DNA from: Liolophura sinensis
Taxonomy: Eukaryota > Mollusca > Polyplacophora > Chitonida > Chitonidae
DNA length: 64,000 nucleotides
Reading direction: 5' to 3'
Assembly: GCF_032854445.1 (NCBI RefSeq)
Contig: NC_088302.1
Span: 26,439,080 to 26,503,079, forward strand
In this document: positions 38,518 through 46,884 of the stretch, one piece after another
Numbering within the stretch: the first letter of the stretch is position 1
Layout of the letters: every line of letters begins with the position of its first letter
Made by a program: the position numbers and the translations under genes
The notes under the pieces: model-generated
What the model was told of the DNA's origin: nothing
What the model saw: only the letters and a program-made list of their open reading frames with translations
Databases searched by the model: none

Positions 38518-38690
38518 ATGCAGAAGCGATCTATATTCAGTTGAGTTAGTTTGATCTAACAGTATTATCGTTAAATTAGGAACGTATATCAGTCTAAGTT
38601 GATCTACATGTAGCTCTTTATTTAATGTTTAGAATTTTATTGAATTGGTGGTTTCACTGGTAACCAGCTATAAAATATTATTTGGGATAC
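38518..38690. repeat. Repeat paralogous to the Polinton insertion site
   Basis: TCTATATTCAGTTGAG...TTAGTTTGATCTAACAG and onward through TCGTTAAATTAGGAAC and GATCTACATGTAGCTCTTTA match the left flank of the Polinton (39170-39191) joined to its right flank (54387-54500). It is therefore an uninterrupted copy of the same repeat family and shows what the target looked like before insertion. Confidence 0.88.
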
Positions 38691-38784
38691 GTACAATAAA
38701 AGCAATACCGCACGCGTTTGGCACTTCGGTTTAATACACAGAGGATCACACAGGACTGTTCATTTCATAACTTTAAAATGAAAG

Positions 38785-39125
38785 TTAAATTAAATTTTGA
38801 AAGCTAAGATTCCAAACGCGCGGTAGTGCTGTGAATTGTGCGACGATAGATAGAAATTGAAACTAATGGACAGGATATCCAACACATGGCAGAGTATTCC
38901 TATGACATCACGTAAATTAAATCCATTAATGATGTAGATATACATTTTACATTTCTTTCATTCCAATAGTATCTTGAAGCAGTGATGAAAATCTACAATG
39001 AAGAAAGAAAACAACGCTTAGGGAAAACCTCAGAAAAAGGCAGGTCGCAGCCACAAAACGTGTACCATATTCCGTTAATTCGTTTTTGGAATCTTAGCTT
39101 TATCTTGTAAGACGCAGTTTGTGAA
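38785..39125. repeat. Dispersed repeat, copy 2
   Basis: Diverged second copy of the 35464-35990 repeat in the same orientation, shorter by an internal deletion. It ends shortly before the Polinton, so the element landed in a repeat cluster. Confidence 0.85.
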
Positions 39126-39191
39126 AAGTAGATACGATAGGGGGAAACTCTTGTAGGCCACGTGCAGAAGAGGTCTATATTCAATTGAGCT

Positions 39192-39351
39192 AGTAGTATA
39201 CACACTATTGGTTCTGGCACACCCTCCATTTGGCAAATAGAGGCTCCCAGCCCCTATTCCAGGCGAGGTCCATAAGTTCTAGTATACACACTATAGGTTT
39301 TGGCGCACGCCCCCCTTGGGGCCCTCCCCATAACAAAATAGAGGTCCCCAG
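39192..39351 (+). repeat. Left terminal inverted repeat of the Polinton
   Basis: About 160 bp, pairing with 54226-54386 in inverse orientation with few differences. It contains an internal direct duplication: AGTATACACACTAT(T/A)GGTT and the following TGGC(A/G)CAC occur at about 39195 and again at about 39281, each followed by an AAATAGAGG(C/T)(T/C)CC motif. The same duplication is present in the right repeat. Confidence 0.95.
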
Positions 39352-39420
39352 CCTCATCTGGGTTTGTATTAGACATACCCATCGCATCTGGTATGCTTCT
39401 ACACCAAGCCTCTATACAAC

Positions 39421-39699
39421 ATGCGAAAGGGTTACAATAATTGCCGGTGGCTTCTCATCGGCTTCACGGAGCTCTGTGGTAAGAGTTGTCTTGGGGAGTA
39501 CTGCGGGGGTCACCTATACCGTCTGCGGCAGGGTCCTGGCTCCCAGCCATGTATTAGCTGTGGTCGGGGCATTAAAAACCGGTTTCGGCTTTGCATGGAC
39601 TGCTGACATAATAGGGTCAAGACGCGTGAAAGGAAGTGGAGGCACAAGGCTTTCTTGGACGAGTTCAAACGGCTGGCGGCTATAGAAATTTACAATTAG
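39421..39699 (+). pseudogene. Polinton Cys-rich small protein, one premature stop
   Basis: A 92-codon reading frame with a Cys/His-rich first two thirds (ELCGKSCLGEYC, then CISCGRG and LCMDC, spaced like two zinc-binding knuckles) and a basic helical end (RKWRHKAFLDEFKRLAAIEI). From memory, a similar small Cys-rich frame next to the terminal repeat occurs in other Polintons. A TGA at 39604-39606 interrupts it after LCMDC, while the frame continues to TAG at 39697-39699. Presumed nucleic-acid binding is inference from the cysteines; the true role is unknown. Confidence 0.7.
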
Positions 39700-39705
39700 A
39701 GAGTC

Positions 39706-42700
39706 GTGTGCATAGTTACACCGACGCGTACAATGAACCACCCTCAAAAAGCGCGAGCACTACGGGGGGAGTTTGAGACGCTCCTAGGTGTGCGGCCTAA
39801 GTACCCACGGTCCCGCAATGCCTTGGAAGAATTGCAGGGGATCCTCGACAGGCATAAAACGGCTGTGGCTGAGTTGAAGCGGCTGCAAGACAGCAAGAAC
39901 TCCCGAAGTAACGAGGAGTTGAAGCAAGACGTCAAGAACCTCCTCAGTAACGAGGAGTTGGATGAATTGCTAGGCGGAATACAGGGTGAAAAGAAACTAG
40001 AATTCACTAACACCGGCCGGGCCATAAGGAATCTCCTCCGGGCCTGGCAGATGGGCGTACCCGAAGGCGTTTGGACGGACCCAACAGCCTTCTTAGAAGA
40101 AATTCGAGCCAGTGTTCGCCAGAAGCTAGAAGAAGAGATCCTGGCACTCAACGGAGTTAAGTTCCAACTAGACCTCAGGGTTCAGCTGCGAAAGGCCCAC
40201 GCCGATGGCAGTGAAGAGTATACCAGCCCAGTACTCCGCAGCAAACAGGAGGCCCTCCCAGAGGTTGGTGACATTGACGGGGCTCTAGATAAGGTCTTCC
40301 CCACCATCCAGGAGGCGCTGGAAAAATGGACGCAGCGGGGATCAGGGTGGGCTGTAAAATAGCGTGCAAACACTCTGGCTTGACATTGCAAGGTATCAGC
40401 CGCTGAGAGGCGGGTCCTACATCCCCCTACCTGCAGCCGTGAGTAACAAGAAAGCAGTCATCAACGTGAAGAACAAAGACGACGACTGCCTCCGATGGGC
40501 ACTCCGGTCTGCCTTATTTCCAGCTGCCAGAAACCCCCAGAGACCAACAAAAGTATCCCACCAATGATGGTCTTGACTTTAGTGGGATCGACGCCCCCAC
40601 GCCCATCTCTCAGATCCCTAAGGTGGAGGAAAAGAACGACCTCGCCATCAACGTGTTCGGGTGTGACAAGGGTGTGATCGTGCATCGTCTCAGCAAGCAG
40701 CCCGGCGACACGCCCCGAATAAATCTGCCACTGATTGGGAAGGCAGGTAAAGTCCATTATACGTGGATAAAAGATCTCAACCACCTCCTGTTCCAAGAAA
40801 GTAAGGCGCCAAATCGCAAACACTTCTGCGAGCGCTGCCTACACCGTTATACAAGGGAGGATCTGCCCGAGGCGCATAAGCCGGAATGCCGAGGGATTGG
40901 CTAGACGGCGGTGAGGGTGGAAATGCCCCAGGAGGGGGAAAACAAGTTCACCTTTCAGAACCACCACAAGCAGCTACCGGCTCCGTTCATCATATATGCC
41001 GACTTCGAGGCTCTGACCAGAAAGGTTAAAGGCCCGCCGCCGTCACCTACAGAAAGCAGCACTCAAAAGACTCAGCACCACGAGTCCCGCAGTTATGTTG
41101 TGGTGCGTTGTGACGGCCACACAAAACGCCCCGTGGAATACAGAGGCCCTAACGCGACGGAACACTTCCTCAGAGCTCTCCAACAGGAGGAGCAGGAAAT
41201 CAAAAATGTTCTAGCCAACCCTATAGCCATGAATATCATTCCCCAAGACTGGCAGGCCCACAACAACGCCACAACCTGCCACGTGTGTGAGAAGCCTCTA
41301 GGCGCCGATTCTGTGCGCGATCACTGCCATATCACCGGCAAGTACAGAGGTGCGGCCCATAACGCATGCAACCTAAACTTGCGGCTGGGTCCCAAGACAG
41401 CCATACCAGTAGTCTTCCACAACCTACGGGGCTACGACGGGCACCTCCTGATGCAAGCCATAAGTAAGGTGGAGGGCCGCATCTCCTGCATCCCCAACAA
41501 CACGGAAAAGTACATCTCCTTCTCACTGGGGCAGCTCCGCTTCATCGACAGCGTTCAATTCTTACCGACTTCCCTTGACAATCTGGTTGAGGCCAACAAA
41601 CCTGAGGCTTTCCACATCACAGCCCGGTATGAGCCCGCCGAAGAAAAACGAAAGCTACTCATGCGCAAGGGTATCTACCCCTATGAGTATATGGACTCCT
41701 GGGAGCGCTTCGACGAGTCCAGCCTCCCACTCAAAGAGGCTTTCTACAGTAAGCTCAAAGTCGGAGGCATTAGCGATGAAGACTATATCCACGCTCAACA
41801 ATTATGGAAGGCATTTGACTGCACCAATCTGGGGGACTACACACACCTTTACTGCCGCACAGACGTGCTCCTATTGGCTGATGTGTTTGAGGCCTTCCGG
41901 AAGACTTGTTTACGGCAGTATGGATTGGACCCTGCTCACTACTTTACGAGCCCAGGTCTCTCGTGGGATGCGCTGTTCAAGAAGACCGGGGTAGAGCTGG
42001 AGCTGTTGACCGACGAGGACCAATATCTCTTCATTGAGAAGGGGTTGCGAGGAGGTATCTCCATGGTAAGTAAGCGATACGCCAAAGCCAATAATCCACA
42101 GGTGGAGGGATACAGCCCCGAAAGCCCAAACAGCTACATCCAATACCTAGACGCCAATAATCTATATGGTTGGGCTATGAGTCAGTTTCTTCCAACGTGC
42201 AGCTTCCAGTGGGTAGGTGACGCGCAGCGTCTCGGTGAAACGATTGCTACCCACCCCCACGACAGTCCTTCCGGTTACATTCTCGAGGCCGACCTAGAGT
42301 ATCCGGCCGACCTACATAACGCACATAACAGCTACCCATTAGCCCCGGAGCGTCTGGTGGTCCAGAAGGAGTGGATGTCTGACTATCAGCACAGCCTTCT
42401 AGGCAAGAAAGCGCCTACCGAGGTCGAAAAGCTGGTCCCCAACCTCCGCAACTAGGAACGTTACGTCCTGCACTACTGAAACCTACAGCTGTATCTATCT
42501 CTGGGAATGCGCATGACAAAGGTTCACCGGGCCCTGAGATTCGCCCAGAGCCCTTGGATGGAACCCTATATCAGGATGAACACCGAGCTCCGAAAAACGG
42601 CCGCGAGTAAATTCGAGAAGGACCTGTACAAGCTAATGAACAACTCGGTCTTCGGAAAACCCATGGAGAACCTTCGGAAGCGTGTGGACGTCAAGCTGGT

Positions 42701-43418
42701 ACGCTCTGGAAAAGACGACAAGCTCCGACGCTTGATAGCCAGCCCGAGCTTCGCACGGGCAAACAAATTTGATGATGACCTCGCAGCGATTCAGATGCAC
42801 AAGACCCGTCTAGTCCTAAACCGACCTATCTACGTGGGCATGAGCATTCTAGATCTCTCCAAGCACCTGATGTACGACTTCTACTACAACCATATGAAGG
42901 CCCAGTACCGAGAGCGCTGCCAGCTCCTCTACACTGACACGGATAGTTTGCTACTCGAGATTCAGACTGAGGATGTTTATAGGGATATGGCTGAGAATGC
43001 AAACCTGTACGACACCTCAGATTACCCACAAGACCACCCCCTGCACAGCGTAGCAAATATGAAGGTCTTTGGGAAAATGAAGGACGAGTGCGCGGGGCGG
43101 CAGATCGCCGAATACATTGGTCTGCGCCCCAAGATGTACTCCATTCTGGAGGCAGGCGGAGCCAACATTAAGAAGGCCAAGGACGTGAAAAATGGAGTTG
43201 TGGAAAATTGCATCCGCCATAAGCAGTACAAAGAGGCCCTCTTCGAGAAGAAGATCTTCCGACACGGTATGGACGTGATGCGATCAGAGCGCCACCATAT
43301 CTATGGGAAGCACCTGAATAAGGTCTCACTGTCCCCCTTCGATAGTAAGCGCTGTATCGCCGAAGATGGTGTCCACACCTTGGCTTACGGCCATAGAGAT
43401 GCGGCACCCGCAGGATGA
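39706..43418 (+). pseudogene. Protein-primed DNA polymerase B (Polinton POLB), degenerate
   Basis: The replicase that copies the element using a protein primer. The first part (39706-40362) is helical and Lys/Glu-rich. Then come a zinc-knuckle pair (HFCERCLHRY ... PECRGIG), the exonuclease motif I YADFEAL near 41000, an endonuclease-VII-like Cys/His cluster (CHVCEKPL ... RDHCHITGKYRGAAHNACN), exonuclease II FHNLRGYDGH, polymerase motif A YLDANNLYGWAMS near 42141, motif B KLMNNSVFGK and motif C YTDTDS at 42930-42947. Catalytic residues of A and C are preserved. Breaks: frame changes near 40362 and 40550, TAG at 40902-40904, TAG at 42453-42455 and TGA at 42477-42479. Five lesions mean no full-length enzyme. 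Intact length would be about 1,200 residues, usual for the family. Confidence 0.96.
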
Positions 43419-43452
43419 TGGGCAGGATGGGACATCCTCTTCGAGGAACTGC

Positions 43453-44462
43453 TTAGCACCGTAGAACCCCATCCGGGGGAAGCTGAGTATGGGGAGGCAC
43501 TATAGGCCTAAGCAACTCCTCACGAACGAATCCCGGTCGCGGGCCATCCGACGTATCGTCTAGATAGTACAGCACGGGTTCATTAGGCTTTGTGACAGAG
43601 CGCCCAAGCCGATATATCTCTAGAGACCACACAGGATCAGTCGCGCGACGGCGGCCGCCCTCCAGCTCTCCAGGCTGATAGAGATAACGAACGCCAACAC
43701 CCTCGGGGATCTTCCGCTCATTAAGTCCAACGGGACGACCTGGAACCGTCGAGGAAGGCTTATGGGGCACCTTTTTTGCCCTGGTGGCGTCTTTCGGCTT
43801 TTTACCGATCAGTCTCGTTGTCTCGTTATTCAGAGCGGCCACAACAGAGGGCAGCCGAGCCACCCATTCAGTACACCGATGTTCGGGAGGGAGGCGCATC
43901 TCCTGGGCGTACTGATGTCCAAAGAGCCGCTCAGCCAGAGTACGGTTGAAACGCTCCACTATGCCTTGGTCTCGGTGGATATCCACGCGGCCTCGGCGGA
44001 CTGAGACATCGTGTTTGGCCAGCAGTTGGCTCACTGCACCCATAAACTCGCGCCCAGGGTCAATTTGGAGAAGCTTCGGCCATCTTAGGGGTCCGTGCTT
44101 GTAAATGCGAGAGAGAGCATCAGCGACTTCTTTGGAATCTTTAGTAGCCAGAGGTTCCGCCTCCTTGTAGCGAGAAGCGACATCAACAGCTGTCAGCGCG
44201 TACTTATACAGCTTCCGGCCGTAAATAGAAGATCAGCTTGGTGGTTGTCATTCGCCGTGGAAACATCGAACATAGGCCTCGATATTTTTCGGGGACGAGG
44301 CAGGTATATCTGCCAGATAGCCTGCTTTTTCAGCCAGGCCCAGACCACATCTTCGGAGACTTTAGCCGCAGTGGCAAGTTTCTGGATGGCCGCGCGGCCC
44401 TTCCAGTACCCACGAGGGCTGTAGTAGATATTTGCCAGGCGAGCAGACACCTTACTAGCCAT
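43453..44462 (-). pseudogene. Retrovirus-type integrase (Polinton INT), one frameshift
   Basis: Cuts and joins the element ends to the target, an RNase-H-fold DDE enzyme. The start is taken at ATG 44462 (MASKVSARLANIYYSPRGYW) because the open frame upstream to 44645 has no family character. A helical N-terminal domain precedes first catalytic Asp in HQADLLF, second in LLQIDPGREF and Glu in DQGIVERFNRTL, with 34 residues between the last two. The C-terminal part (VRYLYQPGELEGG ... VLYYLDD ... FVREELL) is a small basic beta-rich domain. One frame change near 44225, just after the first Asp, separates the two parts, and no other stop is seen. A shift there removes activity unless it is a sequencing error. 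Confidence 0.94.
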
Positions 44463-44596
44463 GTCATCAAGGTATTCTAGCAGCCCTCTAACAGATTTGC
44501 GACGAAAAAGATGTAAATCGTCACGGCGCAGAACCACCTCACTACTAAGATCGTGCCTACCATACTCGATGGCGAGTCCGGCACAGTCAGTTCGGA

Positions 44597-45046
44597 TTAC
44601 TTGGTGAGTTTTGCGATTCCGTAACTCACACCCCCAACCACACACATCCCCAGGATGACGAAGGTCATCTCGCGGTGTTTTTGATCTTCATTAGCCACAT
44701 AGAAATCGGAGAGCTGTGGCTCTGAGCCCAGCAGCGCCTCGCGTGCATTGCGTGTAAGAGTTTTGCCCGTGACCCTAGAATACTCGCGGATTGCAGCGTC
44801 GACATCCCGGAACGTTTGGACAGCGTGGCCCTGGCGGCGGAGTTCATCGTTGATCCGGTCCAACCGCTCAGTGCGCTTTCGGGCCCATTTTTCCTGGGCG
44901 GCTTGTAGCTGCTCTACAGCGCGGTAATGGCGCCTCCGCTCTTGGTCGACACCGGAACTCCTCAGCATCAAAAACATATAGTTGCTGCCGCTGAAGGCCA
45001 AAGCGTTTACGAGGGCGCGGCCCATCATCATTGCGATGGAGGCCAT
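44597..45046 (-). CDS. Conserved Polinton small membrane/coiled-coil protein
   Basis: 149 residues, intact. A hydrophobic N-terminus (MASIAMMMGRALVNALAFSG) precedes a long charged helix (about residues 34-75: QERRRHYRAVEQLQAAQEKW and onward), a short middle domain, and a C-terminal membrane segment (FVILGMCVVGGVSYGIAKL). From memory, a closely similar frame sits between integrase and capsid genes in other Polintons; its role is unknown. Two membrane-type segments around a coiled coil suggest a particle-associated membrane protein (inference). It ends 134 bp before the integrase start and begins 35 bp after the next upstream gene. Confidence 0.75.
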   Translation of the reverse strand: MASIAMMMGRALVNALAFSGSNYMFLMLRSSGVDQERRRHYRAVEQLQAAQEKWARKRTERLDRINDELRRQGHAVQTFRDVDAAIREYSRVTGKTLTRNAREALLGSEPQLSDFYVANEDQKHREMTFVILGMCVVGGVSYGIAKLTK

Positions 45047-45081
45047 TACTACTTGATTATATTGGGAGGAAGGAGCCCTTG

Positions 45082-45288
45082 TTAAATTAGCAGGTCCTTC
45101 GAAAACATGGCCAGGCCTACATCTGCAATGACCATGCCGACGTCACAGGGTGTTAAGTCCAGCTTCGGGAGGGCTCCTTTCAGGAACATCTGGCCGAGAC
45201 GAGCGTACCCAGTAGCCAGGAGAGAGACCACAGCGGCGTGGTAGGCCGCGGTGACTAGCACTTTTCCGTCACCGGGTGGAGTAGACAT
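45082..45288 (-). CDS. Small conserved Polinton protein, 68 residues
   Basis: Starts MSTPPGDGKVLVTAAYHAAV at 45288, chosen because this is where the frame acquires family-like sequence. The open frame runs on upstream to 45420, but only through a 27-bp repeat. Two hydrophobic stretches (VLVTAAYHAAVVSLLATGYA and VGMVIADVGLAMF) suggest a small two-pass membrane protein. It overlaps the 3' end of the next gene by 34 bp in another frame. Function unknown. Intact. Confidence 0.7.
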   Translation of the reverse strand: MSTPPGDGKVLVTAAYHAAVVSLLATGYARLGQMFLKGALPKLDLTPCDVGMVIADVGLAMFSKDLLI

Positions 45289-46244
45289 GCTGATCTGTAT
45301 AGAAAGTGTTGCGGGTGGAGATTCTTTTCTTGCGGCGTGATATCTGCATGCGGCGTAATATCTGCACCTCGTGCATGCGGCATTATATCTGCACCTCGTG
45401 CTGTATAGCGGCTGCGCCACGCGCGTAGCAACACAAGCACTGCAAGGCCGCCAACACCTAATAACGCTAGGGGCGCCCTCCAGCGGGTGATTTGGTGTAA
45501 ATTCGTAGAATCCGGTTCCTTTGCAAAATCTGTGGCTCCCCCCTCCTTCGTAGAATCCGGTTCCTTCGGCTGTTTCTTGGTGGAATCAGCTGCGCCAAGC
45601 AAAGCAGCCTTTGCCTCGCGAAGCTCGTCCTTGAGCTTTTCAGCCTTGGTCTTTCTCGCTGCAGCACCCGCTCGACCCGCAGCGACTCTTTTGGGATTTT
45701 TCGCAGGGCCGTCATTCGTAGAATCCGCTGTCACCCCCTTCTGGATTCGTTGTACTCTTCTAGGAGAGCAGTGGTGTTTAAATGAGCAGTGCTCAGTAGT
45801 GGTTAGCGCCATGGTTAACGGTGCCAAGTACTTACCATAGCAGTAGTATAGCCAGCAGCTAGCACTGCTAAGCGCCTGTTCAACAAATGGGTCGTTGGCG
45901 AGGTGTGCCATGAGCATTGGTCGATTCTCAGGTGGGATTGGTAGGAGCCAGCTGGCTGCCCTTACATATGATCTTAAGAGTATACCTCCGAGACCGTCAA
46001 CCATCCGCGCACCGAGCTTAGCCTCGTATCTGGAGTGCAGCCTTTCAACGTCTTCGTCGCTCATGGCGTCGATCTCAGCGGCTGTTACGTCTTTTCCCAG
46101 ATATCGCTTGACCTGCCCACCCACCGCAAGTGCCGCCAGCCTATCCCTGAGCTGCTGTGCATGTTTGCTGGACTGTTGGCTGGGCTTCTCCTCCTCCTCC
46201 TCCTCTCCGCCCAGAATATCGTCTATAAGCTCGTCGGTATCCAT
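45255..46244 (-). CDS. Polinton protein with acidic N-terminus and C-terminal membrane segment (329 residues)
   Basis: The N-terminal part (MDTDELIDDILGGEEEEEEK to about residue 165) is a compact helical domain (RYLGKDVTAAEIDAMSDEDV, a hydrophobic stretch near residues 90-140, HCSFKHHCSPRR Cys/His pair). The second part is a basic helix (RAGAAARKTKAEKLKDELRE), a linker with several (P/A)DST(K/N) repeats, a membrane segment (RAPLALLGVGGLAVLVLLRA) and a tail made by a 27-bp DNA repeat (RGADIMPHARGADITPH). The two halves look like separate proteins in related elements as I recall them, so this may be a fusion created by loss of a stop. No internal break. Role unknown, likely structural. Confidence 0.65.
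   Translation of the reverse strand: MDTDELIDDILGGEEEEEEKPSQQSSKHAQQLRDRLAALAVGGQVKRYLGKDVTAAEIDAMSDEDVERLHSRYEAKLGARMVDGLGGILLRSYVRAASWLLPIPPENRPMLMAHLANDPFVEQALSSASCWLYYCYGKYLAPLTMALTTTEHCSFKHHCSPRRVQRIQKGVTADSTNDGPAKNPKRVAAGRAGAAARKTKAEKLKDELREAKAALLGAADSTKKQPKEPDSTKEGGATDFAKEPDSTNLHQITRWRAPLALLGVGGLAVLVLLRAWRSRYTARGADIMPHARGADITPHADITPQEKNLHPQHFLYRSACLLHPVTEKC
45320..45402. repeat. 27-bp repeat at a gene end inside the Polinton
   Basis: Three imperfect copies of a unit with GCGGCGTAATATCTGCACC and CTCGTGCAT. It encodes the extra C-terminal tail of the 329-residue protein and extends the open frame upstream of the 68-residue gene. It probably expanded after insertion. Confidence 0.75.
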
Positions 46245-46269
46245 TTTTAATATGTAGGGGCGCCTATGT

Positions 46270-46884
46270 CTAATATATAATCTTAGATGTGGCAGGCGTA
46301 TCAGTCATTAGCAGGAGCTTAGAATGGGGATTGTTCTTGAGCTTCTGTCGAACCTCTGCCTTTTCGCTCTCGGCCTCGATGATGTGGTTCTCCTCCAGGC
46401 ATTCGTTGAACGAGTGCCGATCTTTGCAGTGGAATAAAGCCACCCACCTTGTCTGCTCGCGAAAGTCTTTGAGGACGGCGTTGTATTTCTGAGTTAGGAC
46501 CCAGACGCTCTGCTTTGCATGACGGCCCGAGAAAGCCATGAATGACAGCATTTTTTGTTTCTTCTTCATCTCCTCTAACGCGCCACAATTATGGATGATG
46601 TACAAGGTGGGCTCCCCCTCGAACAATCTGTAGAAAGCTCTCAGGGAGTCGTTGAGCCGGTCGTCGGGATCAAAACAATAGACCTCAGGGTCAGACAGTA
46701 TCCATCGCCACCGGTACGCCTCGTTGTGCTTAAGAGTGGGGCACATGATCACAATGTGATGAAAGAAACCGCGGAAAGGCCCCTCAAGCAGGTCCAGCAC
46801 GAAGACTGTTTTGCCGCAGTTCGTCTGCCCACAGAAAATCGCGCAGTGGGCGTCATCAATAAAGCGCGCTAACGAATCTACCAT
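46270..46884 (-). CDS. Packaging ATPase (FtsK/HerA type, Polinton ATP) with altered Walker B
   Basis: 204 residues, open throughout, about the usual length. This family powers packaging of the genome into capsids. Walker A is GQTNCGKT at residues 19-26. After strand-forming VIMCPT the Walker B position reads TLYIIHNCGA. In the family as I know it the two residues after the hydrophobic strand are Asp-Asp; here both are replaced (His-Asn), and the metal-binding and catalytic carboxylates are gone. The following FSGRHAKQSVWVLTQKYNAV sensor region and an Arg-rich segment are conserved. Its first 29 bases overlap the end of the capsid gene. A 114-bp piece (46351-46464) is duplicated in inverse orientation inside the capsid gene. 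Coding but probably inactive. Confidence 0.93.
   Translation of the reverse strand: MVDSLARFIDDAHCAIFCGQTNCGKTVFVLDLLEGPFRGFFHHIVIMCPTLKHNEAYRWRWILSDPEVYCFDPDDRLNDSLRAFYRLFEGEPTLYIIHNCGALEEMKKKQKMLSFMAFSGRHAKQSVWVLTQKYNAVLKDFREQTRWVALFHCKDRHSFNECLEENHIIEAESEKAEVRQKLKNNPHSKLLLMTDTPATSKIIY

Larger units (their letters stand above)
34423..39191. other. Intergenic DNA with dispersed and duplicated repeats
   Basis: I found no gene. It holds a decayed SINE (34810-35025), two related repeat copies (35464-35990 and 38785-39125), fragments of other SINE-like families (36305-36380, 36485-36590, 37665-37990) and a repeat at 38518-38690 whose second copy is the Polinton insertion site. Open frames of 60-112 codons here fall inside these repeats. 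Confidence 0.6.

Noticed and set aside
43453-44462. Endogenous retrovirus suggested by the integrase
   Set aside because: No reverse transcriptase, gag or long terminal repeats. Polymerase B, capsid and ATPase genes and inverted termini identify a Polinton.
45487-46257. Plus-strand frames of 117-120 codons, Ser/Ala-rich
   Set aside because: Antisense shadows of the 329-residue Polinton gene.
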